From JAJRPT01 sp964465945 (GTDB lineage Bacteria > Bacteroidota > Ignavibacteria > Kapaibacteriales > UBA2268), in contig CAYXMM010000012.1 in NCBI GenBank assembly GCA_964465945.1, positions 19,661 to 83,660 of the forward strand: a DNA stretch of 64,000 nt, given 5' to 3'. Position 1 is the stretch's first letter, and each line of letters begins with the position of its first letter. The position numbers and the translations under genes were made by a program. The notes beneath the pieces are model-generated. The model did not search any database. It had not been told where the DNA came from and saw nothing but the letters and a program-made list of their open reading frames with translations. Of the stretch, positions 46,601-54,050 are shown piece after piece.

Positions 46601-47484
46601 GCTAACTCTAAAAATGCTTCATCAATAATCATATCTCTAATAGCGACAATCTCACCAGTGTCTAGATCAATCACTTCAGAAGCGATTCTTCTACCTAAGA
46701 ATGTTTCGTCGAATTCTTTCGAGTTATGGTCAGCAGCTAAATCAAATAGATTTAAAATTTCTTCATCAGAAGAAAATCCTAATGCTCTTAAGAAAGTAGT
46801 CACTGGGAACTTTTTCTTTCTATCGATATAAGCATATAGAACTTCGTGGATATCAGTAATAAATTCTATCCAAGAACCTCTGAAAGGAATTATTCTTGCA
46901 GTATAGATTCTTGTTCCATTCGGGTGAAGTGCATCATCAAAGAAAGCACCTGGTGAACGATGAATCTGTGTAACAATAACACGTTCAGCACCATTTACGA
47001 TAAAAGTACCACGTTCAGTCATTGCAGGAATATTACCTAAATAAACTTCTTGCTCGACAGCGTCGATATAATCTTCTGTATCTTTTTCAGCTTTACTTGA
47101 TAATCTTAATTTTGCTTTCAATGGTTTCGAAAAAGTTAATTCTCTTTCCCTACATTCAGCTTCGGAATATTTAGGTCTTTCAACAATATATTCTAAAAAT
47201 TCTAATTGAAAAACTTCAGAATTATCTAAAATTGGAAAATTATTTTTAAATGCAGCTTGTAAGCCAGCATTTTTTCTCTTATGCGGAGGAACTCTTTCTT
47301 GAAGGAACTCATCATAAGCATCAATTTGGATATTCAATAAGTCAGGATAGTGAGCAGAAAAATCTCTTTTAGCAAAATTTATTCTGTCTCTTAACCTAAT
47401 AATCCCCTGCCCTGATCTTAGTAGTCTTTCTTTACTTTCTGTTTTTTCCACTGCATCTTTCCCATTTTTTGTAACGGAGTCCAT
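43618..47484 (-). CDS. rpoB: DNA-directed RNA polymerase subunit beta
   Basis: 1288 residues with the rifampicin-region NQLSQFMDQTNPLAELTNKRR, the catalytic GYNFEDA and the GRHGNKG and QPLGGKAQFGG segments in order. On the minus strand an AAAGGAGG ribosome binding site (47489-47496) lies 4 bases before ATG, the strongest of the cluster. A gap of about 190 bases with two hairpins separates it from rplL. The rifampicin region looks wild-type as far as it can be read. Confidence 0.99.
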   Translation of the reverse strand: MDSVTKNGKDAVEKTESKERLLRSGQGIIRLRDRINFAKRDFSAHYPDLLNIQIDAYDEFLQERVPPHKRKNAGLQAAFKNNFPILDNSEVFQLEFLEYIVERPKYSEAECRERELTFSKPLKAKLRLSSKAEKDTEDYIDAVEQEVYLGNIPAMTERGTFIVNGAERVIVTQIHRSPGAFFDDALHPNGTRIYTARIIPFRGSWIEFITDIHEVLYAYIDRKKKFPVTTFLRALGFSSDEEILNLFDLAADHNSKEFDETFLGRRIASEVIDLDTGEIVAIRDMIIDEAFLELAKKSNLAPVRLFNYTDATEEPLIAKSLAKDVTRNKEEALELIYRTLRSSEPPDIETAEALLEKMFFSDKRYDLGKVGRFRINDKLGLDLPEEVTYLTVTDIVTIIKHLLLLHKNKWSGDDIDHLGNRRVRSVGEQIQNQFNIGLARMSRTIKERLSVNDGENLTPSELVNARTITSVVNQFFGTNQLSQFMDQTNPLAELTNKRRTSALGPGGLTRERAGFEVRDVHYTHYGRLCPIETPEGPNIGLISSLAIHSKINELGFLQSPYYVCKDGYVTDEIVYLTAEEEDEKILSTASTPVDETGKILGDKIKARQSGDFVLVPPTDIQFMDVSTDQITSIASAHIPFLEHDDANRALMGANMQRQAVPLLKPHAPYVGTGMEAKSARDSKTLIVAEGDGIVEYVSADEIRVKYIDSREEKAKLIDFEYEETKTYKLLKFFRTNQDTCINQRPLVKAGQKIIKGQPICDGAATEMGELGLGQNVLVAFMPWRGYNFEDAIVISEKVVAEDVFTSIHIEEFTMQVRDTKRGEEEFTREIPNVSEEATKDLDEVGIVRVGAKVYEGDILIGKITPKGETDPTPEEKLLRAIFGDKAGDVKDVSLKAGPGLKGVVINTKLFTRRLLTMDKDTRKEEKKRQDKISNQEKIAVKKLDDEVIKRISKVLEGHKVIAFKLTNNVNIFRKGSKITEQEVKEKYYEGLLKPELLDFNTQMIEDDNIDDMLRDIIQSYLRVRNDVKSDFRSEKTKLASGDELQPGILQMAKVYVAKKRKLQVGDKMAGRHGNKGIVSKIVPLEDMPFLPDGTPVDIVLNPLGVPSRMNLGQLYETALGWAANKLGVHFATPIFNGASWDQVKYYLEKAGLPKDGKTDLYDGKTGDKFAEKVTVGYIYMLKLAHLVDDKLHARSIGPYSLITQQPLGGKAQFGGQRLGEMEVWALEAYGAAHTLQEMITVKSDDVQGRAKMYEHIVKGENLADPNIPESFNVLIRELQGLCLDVNIV

Positions 47485-47510
47485 TATACCTCCTTTAATT
47501 AAAACAATAA

Positions 47511-47553
47511 AAGGACTTTTTGATAGATAACACTATTACCTATCAAAAAATCC
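47511..47553 (-). terminator. Hairpin just upstream of rpoB (possible attenuator)
   Basis: TTTTTGATAG (47517-47526) pairs with CTATCAAAAA (47540-47549) to give a 10-bp stem, extended by GGA/TCC after one mismatch. It lies about 30 bases before the rpoB start, in the rplL-rpoB gap, and is followed by a short TTTT. Confidence 0.55.
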
Positions 47554-47638
47554 TATTTTTTAATATTATATTTTAGATTAATTTTATTTTTTACTAACAT
47601 GTTTTGCAAAATTTACTACGAAAAATTTTAAAATAAGT

Positions 47639-47662
47639 TGAGAGGAGATTTCTCTCCTCTCA
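47639..47662 (-). terminator. Hairpin just after rplL
   Basis: TGAGAGGAGA-TTTC-TCTCCTCTCA, a perfect 10-bp stem starting 17 bases beyond the rplL stop. There is no long adjacent T-run, so it may be a weak terminator, a pause or a processing site. Confidence 0.6.
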
Positions 47663-47678
47663 TAAATACTTATTAAAA

Positions 47679-48059
47679 TTACTTCAAAGTAACTTTTGCG
47701 CCAGCTTCTTCGATTTTCTTTTTCATATCTTCTGCAGCTTCTTTAGTAGCACCCTCTTTAATTACTTTTGGAGCAGCTTCTACTAAATCTTTTGCTTCTT
47801 TCAATCCTAAACCAGTAATCTCTCTTACCACTTTGATAACAGCGATTTTACCAGCAGCAGGTACATCAGTTAATTCTACATCAAAATCTGTTTTTTCTTC
47901 TGCAGCAGGAGCAGCATCGCCAGCTGCAGCAACACCAGCCATCATAACAGGTGCAGCAGCAGAAACACCAAATTTTTCTTCCATTGCAGATTTTAATTCA
48001 GCAGCTTCAATTAAAGTTAAGCTTGCTATTTCTTCTAGTAGTTTTTCTACTTTTGACAT
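47679..48059 (-). CDS. rplL: 50S ribosomal protein L7/L12
   Basis: 126 residues: N-terminal dimerisation domain (LLEEIASLTLIEAAELKSAMEEK), an Ala-rich hinge (residues 36-55) and C-terminal domain with KIAVIKVVREITGLGLKEAKDLVE. It forms the stalk that recruits translation factors. AGGAG precedes the start codon. It follows rplJ, its stalk base, with a short gap. Confidence 0.98.
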   Translation of the reverse strand: MSKVEKLLEEIASLTLIEAAELKSAMEEKFGVSAAAPVMMAGVAAAGDAAPAAEEKTDFDVELTDVPAAGKIAVIKVVREITGLGLKEAKDLVEAAPKVIKEGATKEAAEDMKKKIEEAGAKVTLK

Positions 48060-48098
48060 TATAAACTCCTAATAAATTTTTTTTTACAAATTATAAAA

Positions 48099-48629
48099 TT
48101 AAGCAGCGTTGTTTTGTTTTTTCGCTACTTCTTCTATCAATGACGCAACATCTCTTATTACTGCATTGAGAGTTCCAACGATACCAGAAGCTGGAGCGTT
48201 TAGACTTCCCATTATAGCGGCTATCATATCTTCTTTTGAAGGAAGAGATGCAATTTTTTTCAGTTCCGCGCCATCGAAATACTGACCATCTAATAGGGCA
48301 GCTTTTAGAACTGGTTTCTCATCTGAATCGAATGCTTTTTTAATTATCTTTGAAGGAGCAGTCGGGTCGCCATTAGTAATAACAAGCCCAGATGCTTCTT
48401 TCAATTTTTCTGCAGGAAAATCTAATCCTTCAACTCTTTCTAACGCTTTTCTTATCAAAGTATTTTTAGCAACTTTGTAAGTAATATCAGATTTTCTTAA
48501 AGTAGAACGGAAAGCATTAATTTTCTCAACAGACATACCTTGATAATTAACTAAGTATACACCAGTAGCGTCTTTTAATAAGTCAACTAGTTCTTCGACT
48601 CTATCTTTTTTTTGGCTTAAACTGAACAT
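48099..48629 (-). CDS. rplJ: 50S ribosomal protein L10
   Basis: 176 residues, the stalk base protein that binds 23S rRNA and carries L7/L12 dimers. The N-terminal RNA-binding part has GVYLVNYQGMSVEKINAFR and KVAKNTLIRKAL; the C-terminal helix (VIRDVASLIEEVA) holds L12. It is preceded by an RNA hairpin of the L10-leader type by which L10 represses its own operon. Confidence 0.98.
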   Translation of the reverse strand: MFSLSQKKDRVEELVDLLKDATGVYLVNYQGMSVEKINAFRSTLRKSDITYKVAKNTLIRKALERVEGLDFPAEKLKEASGLVITNGDPTAPSKIIKKAFDSDEKPVLKAALLDGQYFDGAELKKIASLPSKEDMIAAIMGSLNAPASGIVGTLNAVIRDVASLIEEVAKKQNNAA

Positions 48630-48660
48630 AATTCCACTTATTTAATTATAAATTCATTTT

Positions 48661-48700
48661 TAATCATCACACCAAGTAATTTGGAGAAGCAGTGTGATTA
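48661..48700 (-). promoter_or_regulatory. L10 leader-like RNA structure upstream of rplJ
   Basis: In the rplA-rplJ gap ATCACAC (48666-48672) pairs with GTGTGAT (48692-48698) on an extended arm, enclosing an asymmetric loop with CTCCAAATTACTTG. The position and shape fit the autoregulatory L10(L12)4 binding site. Exact consensus bases were not checked by a covariance model. Confidence 0.6.
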
Positions 48701-48716
48701 AAACTGCGTAATAGTC

Positions 48717-49409
48717 TTATTTAATTGTTGAATCTGTAATATTTACAGAAGGTCCCATTGTAGAACCAAAGTAAACAGATTTAATATATTGACCTTTTGA
48801 ACTTGATGGCTTAGCAGCAACAATACTATTATAAAATGCTTTAATATTTTCTGCTAATTTATCTGAGTCAAAAGAACATTTTCCAACAGCACCAGCGATA
48901 TTACCTGATTTATCGACTCTATACTCGATTTTACCTGCTTTAAGCTCTGTTACAGCTTTAGCAACATCAAAAGTAACAGTACCGATTTTTGGGTTAGGCA
49001 TTAAACCTCTTGGTCCTAAAATTCTACCAAGTTTTCCTACTTCACCCATAACATCAGGAGTAGCAACAACCACATCAACATCAGCCCATCCACCTTTCAT
49101 TTTATCAATATATTCATCAAGACCAGCATAATCAGCACCCGCATCTAAAGCTTCTTGGTCTTTAGGAGATTTAGCAAATACTAAAACTCTTACATCTTTA
49201 CCAGTTCCATTTGGTAAAGAAACAGTACCTCTAACCATTTGGTCAGCTTTTTTAGGGTCAACACCTAATTTCATATAAATCTCGAAAGATTCATCAAATT
49301 TGGCTGTGCTTACTTTTTTAACTAAGTCAATACCTTCGCTAAAAGTATATTGAGCTTTTTTATCAATTAATTTCGATACTTCGTTATATCTTTTACTTCT
49401 TTTTTTCAT
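48717..49409 (-). CDS. rplA: 50S ribosomal protein L1
   Basis: About 230 residues; KLGVDPKKADQMVRGTV and RILGPRGLMPNPKIGTV are family hallmarks. I choose the ATG at 49409 (MKKRSKRYNEV), because AAGGAG lies 8 bases before it, while the ATG at 49415 would overlap that site. L1 binds the L1 stalk of 23S rRNA and can repress its own operon. It follows rplK directly. Confidence 0.98.
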   Translation of the reverse strand: MKKRSKRYNEVSKLIDKKAQYTFSEGIDLVKKVSTAKFDESFEIYMKLGVDPKKADQMVRGTVSLPNGTGKDVRVLVFAKSPKDQEALDAGADYAGLDEYIDKMKGGWADVDVVVATPDVMGEVGKLGRILGPRGLMPNPKIGTVTFDVAKAVTELKAGKIEYRVDKSGNIAGAVGKCSFDSDKLAENIKAFYNSIVAAKPSSSKGQYIKSVYFGSTMGPSVNITDSTIK

Positions 49410-49420
49410 TATCATTCTCC

Positions 49421-49849
49421 TTAATTTTCGCTATATAATACGCCAAGTGAACGAGCAGTACCTCTAATCATACTTACAGCAGCATCTAAATCACCAGAAG
49501 TTAATTCATTTTTCTTAATTTCAGCAATTTTTTCGCATTGAGCACGAGTGATAGTACCAACTTTTTTCTTATTTGGCTCACCAGAACCACTTTTCAGTCC
49601 GAGTTCACTTATAATTAATACAGCCGCTGGAGGAGATTTTACTTCAAAATCAAATGATTTATCACTAAAGAATGATACCAAAACAGGAAATACTGTTCCA
49701 ATATCTTTTTGAGTCTTAGCGTTAAATTGTTTTACAAATTCAGCACCATTAAGACCTCTTTGACCGAAGGCAGGACCGACAGGAGGGGACATTGTAGCTT
49801 GACCTGCTTTAAGCTGCAACTTAAATTTTCCCAATAACTTTTTAGCCAT
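49421..49849 (-). CDS. rplK: 50S ribosomal protein L11
   Basis: 142 residues with KLQLKAGQATMSPPVGPAFGQRG, the L11 signature, and the C-terminal rRNA-binding part MIRGTARSLGVLY. It forms the GTPase-associated region and is needed for RelA-type stringent response elsewhere. It lies between nusG and rplA. Confidence 0.98.
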   Translation of the reverse strand: MAKKLLGKFKLQLKAGQATMSPPVGPAFGQRGLNGAEFVKQFNAKTQKDIGTVFPVLVSFFSDKSFDFEVKSPPAAVLIISELGLKSGSGEPNKKKVGTITRAQCEKIAEIKKNELTSGDLDAAVSMIRGTARSLGVLYSEN

Positions 49850-49869
49850 CTTTTAGATCGTTTAAATAA

Positions 49870-50433
49870 TTAATGATTTTCTAATTCAACTTGTGTAAAA
49901 TCCAATTCCACAGGAGTTTTCCGACCTAAAATTCCAACTTCAACTTTGAGTTTCTGCTTTTCGTTATTAACTTCTTTAACTGTGCCAATAAAAGTATTAA
50001 ACGGACCATCAATAACCTTAACGGGGTCGCCAATACTAAATGCAGTTTCAACAGTAGCAATATCTTTTCGCTCTTCGACTCTACCTAAGATTCTATCAAT
50101 CTCAGATTTCTGAAGTGGAGTAGGGTCTTTTTTCCTACCAATGAAATTCACAACAGAAGGCAAACTTTCAATTTCTTCCTGTAACCTTCTATCAAGTTCG
50201 CACTTCATTAAGATATAACCAGGTAAAAAATTCTTCACTCTTTGCTTCCTTTTGCCATTTCGGACTTCAAACACAGTCTCCTCCGGGATAACTACTTCAT
50301 CAATCCTATCAAAGAATCCCAAACGAGTCATTTCACGTTCGATTAAATCCTTCACGGCAGCTTCTTGACCGGTAAATATCCTTAAAGCATACCATTTAGA
50401 TGATGTTGTATTTTCCGTATCCGGAGTATTCAT
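49870..50433 (-). CDS. nusG: Transcription antitermination/elongation factor NusG
   Basis: 187 residues: an N-terminal NGN domain (KWYALRIFTGQE, FLPGYILMKCEL) and a C-terminal KOW domain (VKVIDGPFNTFIGTVKEV). It binds the RNA polymerase clamp and couples it to the ribosome or Rho. Length and order are standard, in the usual position between secE and rplK. Confidence 0.97.
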   Translation of the reverse strand: MNTPDTENTTSSKWYALRIFTGQEAAVKDLIEREMTRLGFFDRIDEVVIPEETVFEVRNGKRKQRVKNFLPGYILMKCELDRRLQEEIESLPSVVNFIGRKKDPTPLQKSEIDRILGRVEERKDIATVETAFSIGDPVKVIDGPFNTFIGTVKEVNNEKQKLKVEVGILGRKTPVELDFTQVELENH

Positions 50434-50461
50434 GTTACCTTTTTTTATAATTGAGAAATTA

Positions 50462-50641
50462 TTAAAACATCAGATTAACCAAAGCACTAACACCTTGATC
50501 CATCACAAAAACAATCGCAGTGATAATAAGAGAAACTCCTATTACCACATTCGTAGATTCTTTCAGTTGTTGTTTAGTGGGCCAAGTTACTTTATTCATC
50601 TCAACCCTAACTTCTTCGATAAATTTTTTTAAATTAATCAT
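50462..50641 (-). CDS. secE: Preprotein translocase subunit SecE
   Basis: A 59-residue single-helix SecE with the cytosolic FIEEVRVEMNKVTWPTKQQLKEST motif and one transmembrane segment after it. The start is the ATG at 50641; the longer frame reaches back into tRNA-Trp and is not credible. It clamps SecY in the Sec channel. It sits between tRNA-Trp and nusG. Confidence 0.95.
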   Translation of the reverse strand: MINLKKFIEEVRVEMNKVTWPTKQQLKESTNVVIGVSLIITAIVFVMDQGVSALVNLMF

Positions 50642-50660
50642 AATTAACTCTATTAATTCG

Positions 50661-50733
50661 CACGGGTGGTAGGACTCGAACCCACAGCCTACGGTTTTGG
50701 AGACCGCCACTCTACCAATTGAGCTACACCCGT
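50661..50733 (-). tRNA. tRNA-Trp(CCA)
   Basis: 73-nt cloverleaf, acceptor ACGGGTG/CACCCGT, anticodon loop CTCCAAA (CCA), T-loop GGTTCGAGTCC. It lies just upstream of secE. Confidence 0.95.
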
Positions 50734-50768
50734 GTATATGTAAGCGACCTTAAAACCAGTAAGAAATG

Positions 50769-50840
<72 letters not shown>

Positions 50841-50847
50841 GGATTAG

Positions 50848-50920
50848 AGCGGAAGACGAGACTCGAACCCGCAACCCTCAGCTTGGAAGGCTGATGCTCT
50901 ACCAATTGAGCTACTTCCGC
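50848..50920 (-). tRNA. tRNA-Gly(TCC)
   Basis: 73-nt cloverleaf, acceptor GCGGAAG/CTTCCGC, anticodon loop CTTCCAA (TCC), T-loop GGTTCGAGTC. Confidence 0.95.
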
Positions 50921-50941
50921 ATATTCCTAATTTACGATTTG

Positions 50942-51024
50942 TGGGCAGAGAAGGATTCGAACCTCCGTAGGAGTACTCCAACAGATTTACAGTCTGCCCC
51001 GTTTAACCGCTTCGGTATCTGCCC
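50942..51024 (-). tRNA. tRNA-Tyr(GTA)
   Basis: 83-nt cloverleaf with the long variable arm of tyrosine tRNAs; acceptor GGGCAGA/TCTGCCC, anticodon loop CTGTAAA (GTA). First gene of the leftward tRNA-ribosomal protein unit. Confidence 0.95.
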
Positions 51025-51069
51025 ATTCAATTCATAAGAACTTTTTCTCTCTCATCAAAGAAAGAGTTA

Positions 51070-51101
51070 CAAAATTAAACACTATATTTTATATTTCCAA
51101 A
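51070..51101 (-). promoter_or_regulatory. Strong promoter of the tRNA-secE-nusG-ribosomal protein unit
   Basis: Minus strand TTTG (51098-51101), 20 bases, TAATTTTG (51070-51077), an excellent match to the TTTG-N19/20-TAnnTTTG housekeeping consensus of Bacteroidota. It lies 45 bases before tRNA-Tyr. Confidence 0.75.
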
Positions 51102-51302
51102 TTATTTTTTATTTTTTTTGATTTTACTTGGAATTTCAAACATTATTTTTCTCATTTTCTGAATAGAATTTTGTTTTTAATATTATATTATATTTTATAT
51201 AGAAGCGTATAAATCTATTTTATATAGACTTACCAACTTTTGCTCGCCATATCTAAATTTTAATTATTTGATATTTTAAATTTATTTTTAACTTATTTTC
51301 AA

Positions 51303-52529
51303 TCACTCCTCTATATAATCTAACTCTTTGCTAAAACTCTCTTTTAACTGACTTAATGCAAAAATAGACAAGCCGGTTAGAATAAATATTACAATATAAG
51401 ATGCTGTTATTATGTTTGATTTTCCTACAAAAAATTCAAAAACAAAGGTAATGGGTATCAAAGCTCCACGAGCAAAATTTGGCGCTGTAGTTGTTACTGT
51501 TGCGCGAATATTTGTTCCAAATTGCTCTGAAGCAATAGTTACGAATGTCGCCCAATAGCCAACTCCGATGCCTAAACAAAATGCTATTAAATGAAAATCA
51601 CCCTCACCAAGCCCGCTACTACTTAAATACCACACTGTTGCAAATATTGTTAATATTTGAAAAACAAGCATTGTTAATTTTCGTGATTTAAAAATTTGTG
51701 CCAGCAAAGCTGCTAATATATCGCCTAACGCAAGTCCAAGATAGGTGAATAATATACCTTTCCCTGCACTTAAAGTCGATGTTGCACCTAATGCTCGACC
51801 AAATTCAGGTGCTTGTGTTATTAGAATCCCTACCACAAACCAAGTTGGCAGACCAATCAATAAACAATATAAATAACGAAGAAGTCGCTCTTTACTTTTA
51901 AAAAGTATGCTTAATTTTCCTTTTTCTATTTTTTTATTAGCTACTTCTTTAAACAAGGTAGATTCAAATGTTCCTAATCTCAATATTAATAATAATAAAC
52001 CCATTACACCACCAGCAATATATGCGTTTCGCCAGCTAAATAATTCAGAAACATAGTATGCCGCAATAGCTCCAAATAATCCAATAGTTGCCACGAGCAT
52101 TGTTCCATATCCACGATTTTTCTGACTCATACTTTCGCTAACTAAAGTTATTCCTGCACCTAATTCACCTGCTAAACCAATTCCAGCAATAAATCGAATC
52201 ATTGCGTAACTATGTATATCCGAGACAAAAGCATTAGCAATATTCGCGAGTGAATACATTAATATTGAGCCAAAAAGAACTTTAATTCTGCCAAATTTAT
52301 CACCTAAGATACCCCAGAGTAAGCCACCAATCAACAACCCACCCATTTGCATGTTTAAAACATATTCGCCATAATGCCGCATTTGCGCTTCTGGTATTCC
52401 AATATCTACAAAACTTTGTATTCTAACAATTGAAAAAATTACTAAGTCGTAAATGTCAACAAAATAGCCCAATGAAGCTACCATTACAATTAGAATTACA
52501 TTTTTGGAAGAGGTAGATTTTTTATTCAT
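51303..52529 (-). CDS. MFS transporter, metabolite:H+ symporter-like
   Basis: 408 residues, twelve predicted transmembrane helices. The loop between helices 2 and 3 has GILGDKFGRIKVLFGS, the MFS signature; helix 4/5 carries FIAGIGLAGELGAG, close to the metabolite:proton symporter type that handles dicarboxylates or aromatic acids. It is a single gene with no catabolic neighbours, so the substrate is unknown. A transcript-unlinked gene, next to the ribosomal cluster. Confidence 0.88.
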   Translation of the reverse strand: MNKKSTSSKNVILIVMVASLGYFVDIYDLVIFSIVRIQSFVDIGIPEAQMRHYGEYVLNMQMGGLLIGGLLWGILGDKFGRIKVLFGSILMYSLANIANAFVSDIHSYAMIRFIAGIGLAGELGAGITLVSESMSQKNRGYGTMLVATIGLFGAIAAYYVSELFSWRNAYIAGGVMGLLLLILRLGTFESTLFKEVANKKIEKGKLSILFKSKERLLRYLYCLLIGLPTWFVVGILITQAPEFGRALGATSTLSAGKGILFTYLGLALGDILAALLAQIFKSRKLTMLVFQILTIFATVWYLSSSGLGEGDFHLIAFCLGIGVGYWATFVTIASEQFGTNIRATVTTTAPNFARGALIPITFVFEFFVGKSNIITASYIVIFILTGLSIFALSQLKESFSKELDYIEE

Positions 52530-52711
52530 TAATTTTCTCTTATAACTAATTTATAAATAAATTATTTATTTGTTAAATTCATAATATTCAAATTAAGAAT
52601 TTGAAATAATTTATCAAAGAGTAATTAAAAAGATTTTTTTTTACATAAGTAACAGTTTATAATATATTTTGATATACTTGTTAATTAAAACAATTATATA
52701 TAACAAACAAA

Positions 52712-52741
52712 ACCCTCGCATAAATAAATTATAACGAGGGT
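52712..52741 (-). terminator. Rho-independent terminator after the DUF4856 gene
   Basis: ACCCTCG (52712-52718) and CGAGGGT (52735-52741) with a 16-base loop, followed on the minus strand by TTTTGTTTG. Confidence 0.7.
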
Positions 52742-52785
52742 ATGGTCTTCTTGGAGAAAGAAGTTTTTTTTTGAAATTTTAGATT

Positions 52786-53886
52786 TTAAAAATTCTCTTT
52801 TATACCAGATAAATCATAAACTTCAGCAAGCTTATTTCTTGTGTTAACTAGTTTATCATTTGTAATCTCAAAGAAGTTAGTCCCTAAGATTTCTAGTAAA
52901 GTATCAATTTCATTTTTTGAAATTTTTCTATGTAAGTAATTTATATAATTCAAGCCCCAGATACAGCCGTAAGCTTCGGAAAGTTGATGACTTCTCATTG
53001 CTGCATCATTAAAATTCGCAATAGTTCCGTTTAAATAACTTATTGCTGTTGTAGCAACTACAAGTTCTAATTGTTTAATAACTTCCCCAACCTGCGCATC
53101 CCGAGTAACATAATCTTTTCTTGAAATAGCCTCTCTCCCCTTAATAAATGCCTTTATTATATTTTTTGGAGTGTCTATTTTCCCATTTGATTTATCAGCA
53201 CCAGATTTACGTGCATATTTAGCCCAAAATCTTTCGCCTGTTGCATCAGTTGGTGATAAGGTAGTTGCACCGAAATAGCCAAATGCTTCGTCCCAGTGAT
53301 GTTCCATTGCAGTATAATTTTTGCCTTCCACTTTACTTGCATTATCAACACTCATTTTGTCAGGAGATAAATAAACATTTGTTATTTGATGTAAAAACAC
53401 AGCCGCCATTAACCCTTTTTCTATTAATTCTTTGTATTCTTGACCATTTGCATTAACTAAAACAGAACGAGTTCCTGTAACTATAATTCCGGCTTTCCCG
53501 CTTTCAGCAACATCAGTTGTTCCTGAAACAGCTGCCAATTCTTTAAAATATGAAGTTAAGAGATTTTGAGCATCGAGTGAAGTTTTGTCAAATAGTTGTT
53601 TTGTAGATGAAAAAGTAAAGTTACCATTTCCATTTCCATTTACATTATTAAACATATCTAAAAGAGTGTTTTCGTCGAGTTTAACACCAGTATTAGCAGT
53701 TTTAACTAAATTAATAAGTTCAGTAGCTTGGTTTAATCTTTCAGTTTGACCGCCATAATCAACATTATCAAAATTATAAGTGCTTGGTAAATCAATGTCG
53801 TCAATTTTGTCATCATCTTTTTCTTCACAAGAAATTATAATAAACCCAATCGAAAGAAGGGCTAATAACCTTAAATACTTCTTCAT
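52786..53886 (-). CDS. DUF4856 lipoprotein (imelysin-like, iron/metal uptake associated)
   Basis: 366 residues with lipobox FIIISC (C20). The mature part is helical with the DUF4856/imelysin-like motif MEHHWDEAFGYFG, and lacks a protease motif I can identify. DUF4856 proteins usually sit beside imelysin-type lipoproteins and TonB-dependent receptors in Bacteroidota and are believed to handle iron or other metals. Here a TonB receptor is two genes upstream and no imelysin gene is present. A terminator separates it from the small lipoprotein, so it may have its own promoter within a duplicated element. Confidence 0.85.
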   Translation of the reverse strand: MKKYLRLLALLSIGFIIISCEEKDDDKIDDIDLPSTYNFDNVDYGGQTERLNQATELINLVKTANTGVKLDENTLLDMFNNVNGNGNGNFTFSSTKQLFDKTSLDAQNLLTSYFKELAAVSGTTDVAESGKAGIIVTGTRSVLVNANGQEYKELIEKGLMAAVFLHQITNVYLSPDKMSVDNASKVEGKNYTAMEHHWDEAFGYFGATTLSPTDATGERFWAKYARKSGADKSNGKIDTPKNIIKAFIKGREAISRKDYVTRDAQVGEVIKQLELVVATTAISYLNGTIANFNDAAMRSHQLSEAYGCIWGLNYINYLHRKISKNEIDTLLEILGTNFFEITNDKLVNTRNKLAEVYDLSGIKENF

Positions 53887-53916
53887 AAAATCCTTTAATT
53901 TTTAATTAACAAAAAT

Positions 53917-53967
53917 AATAAGACAAAATTAATCGGGATTATTAATAAGATAAAATTAATCGGGATT
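53917..53967 (-). repeat. Direct repeat of 24 bases in the DUF4856 promoter region
   Basis: Two copies of AATAAGACAAAATTAATCGG(GATT), at 53917-53940 and 53944-53967, differ by one base and are 27 bases apart. On the minus strand each holds a -7-like box: TAATTTTG in the gene-proximal copy and TAATTTTA in the distal one. Confidence 0.8.
53924..53931 (-). promoter_or_regulatory. Candidate -7 element for the DUF4856 gene
   Basis: TAATTTTG, inside the gene-proximal copy of a 24-bp repeat, 38 bases upstream of ATG. No clear TTTG box at the expected distance. Confidence 0.35.
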
Positions 53968-53992
53968 GTGTTTGAAAGTGTTGTTTTGATGT

Positions 53993-54018
53993 AAAAAAGG
54001 AGAGGTTCTCACCTCTCC
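53993..54018 (-). terminator. Rho-independent terminator after the small lipoprotein gene
   Basis: Perfect 8-bp stem GGAGAGGT-TCTC-ACCTCTCC (53999-54018) followed by six T on the minus strand. Confidence 0.85.
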
Positions 54019-54050
54019 TAATTATCAGCAAAAAATAATAATTATTTACG

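Noticed and set aside
50642..50710. N-terminal extension of SecE
   Set aside because: The added 23 codons run into tRNA-Trp; the ATG at 50641 gives a normal SecE.
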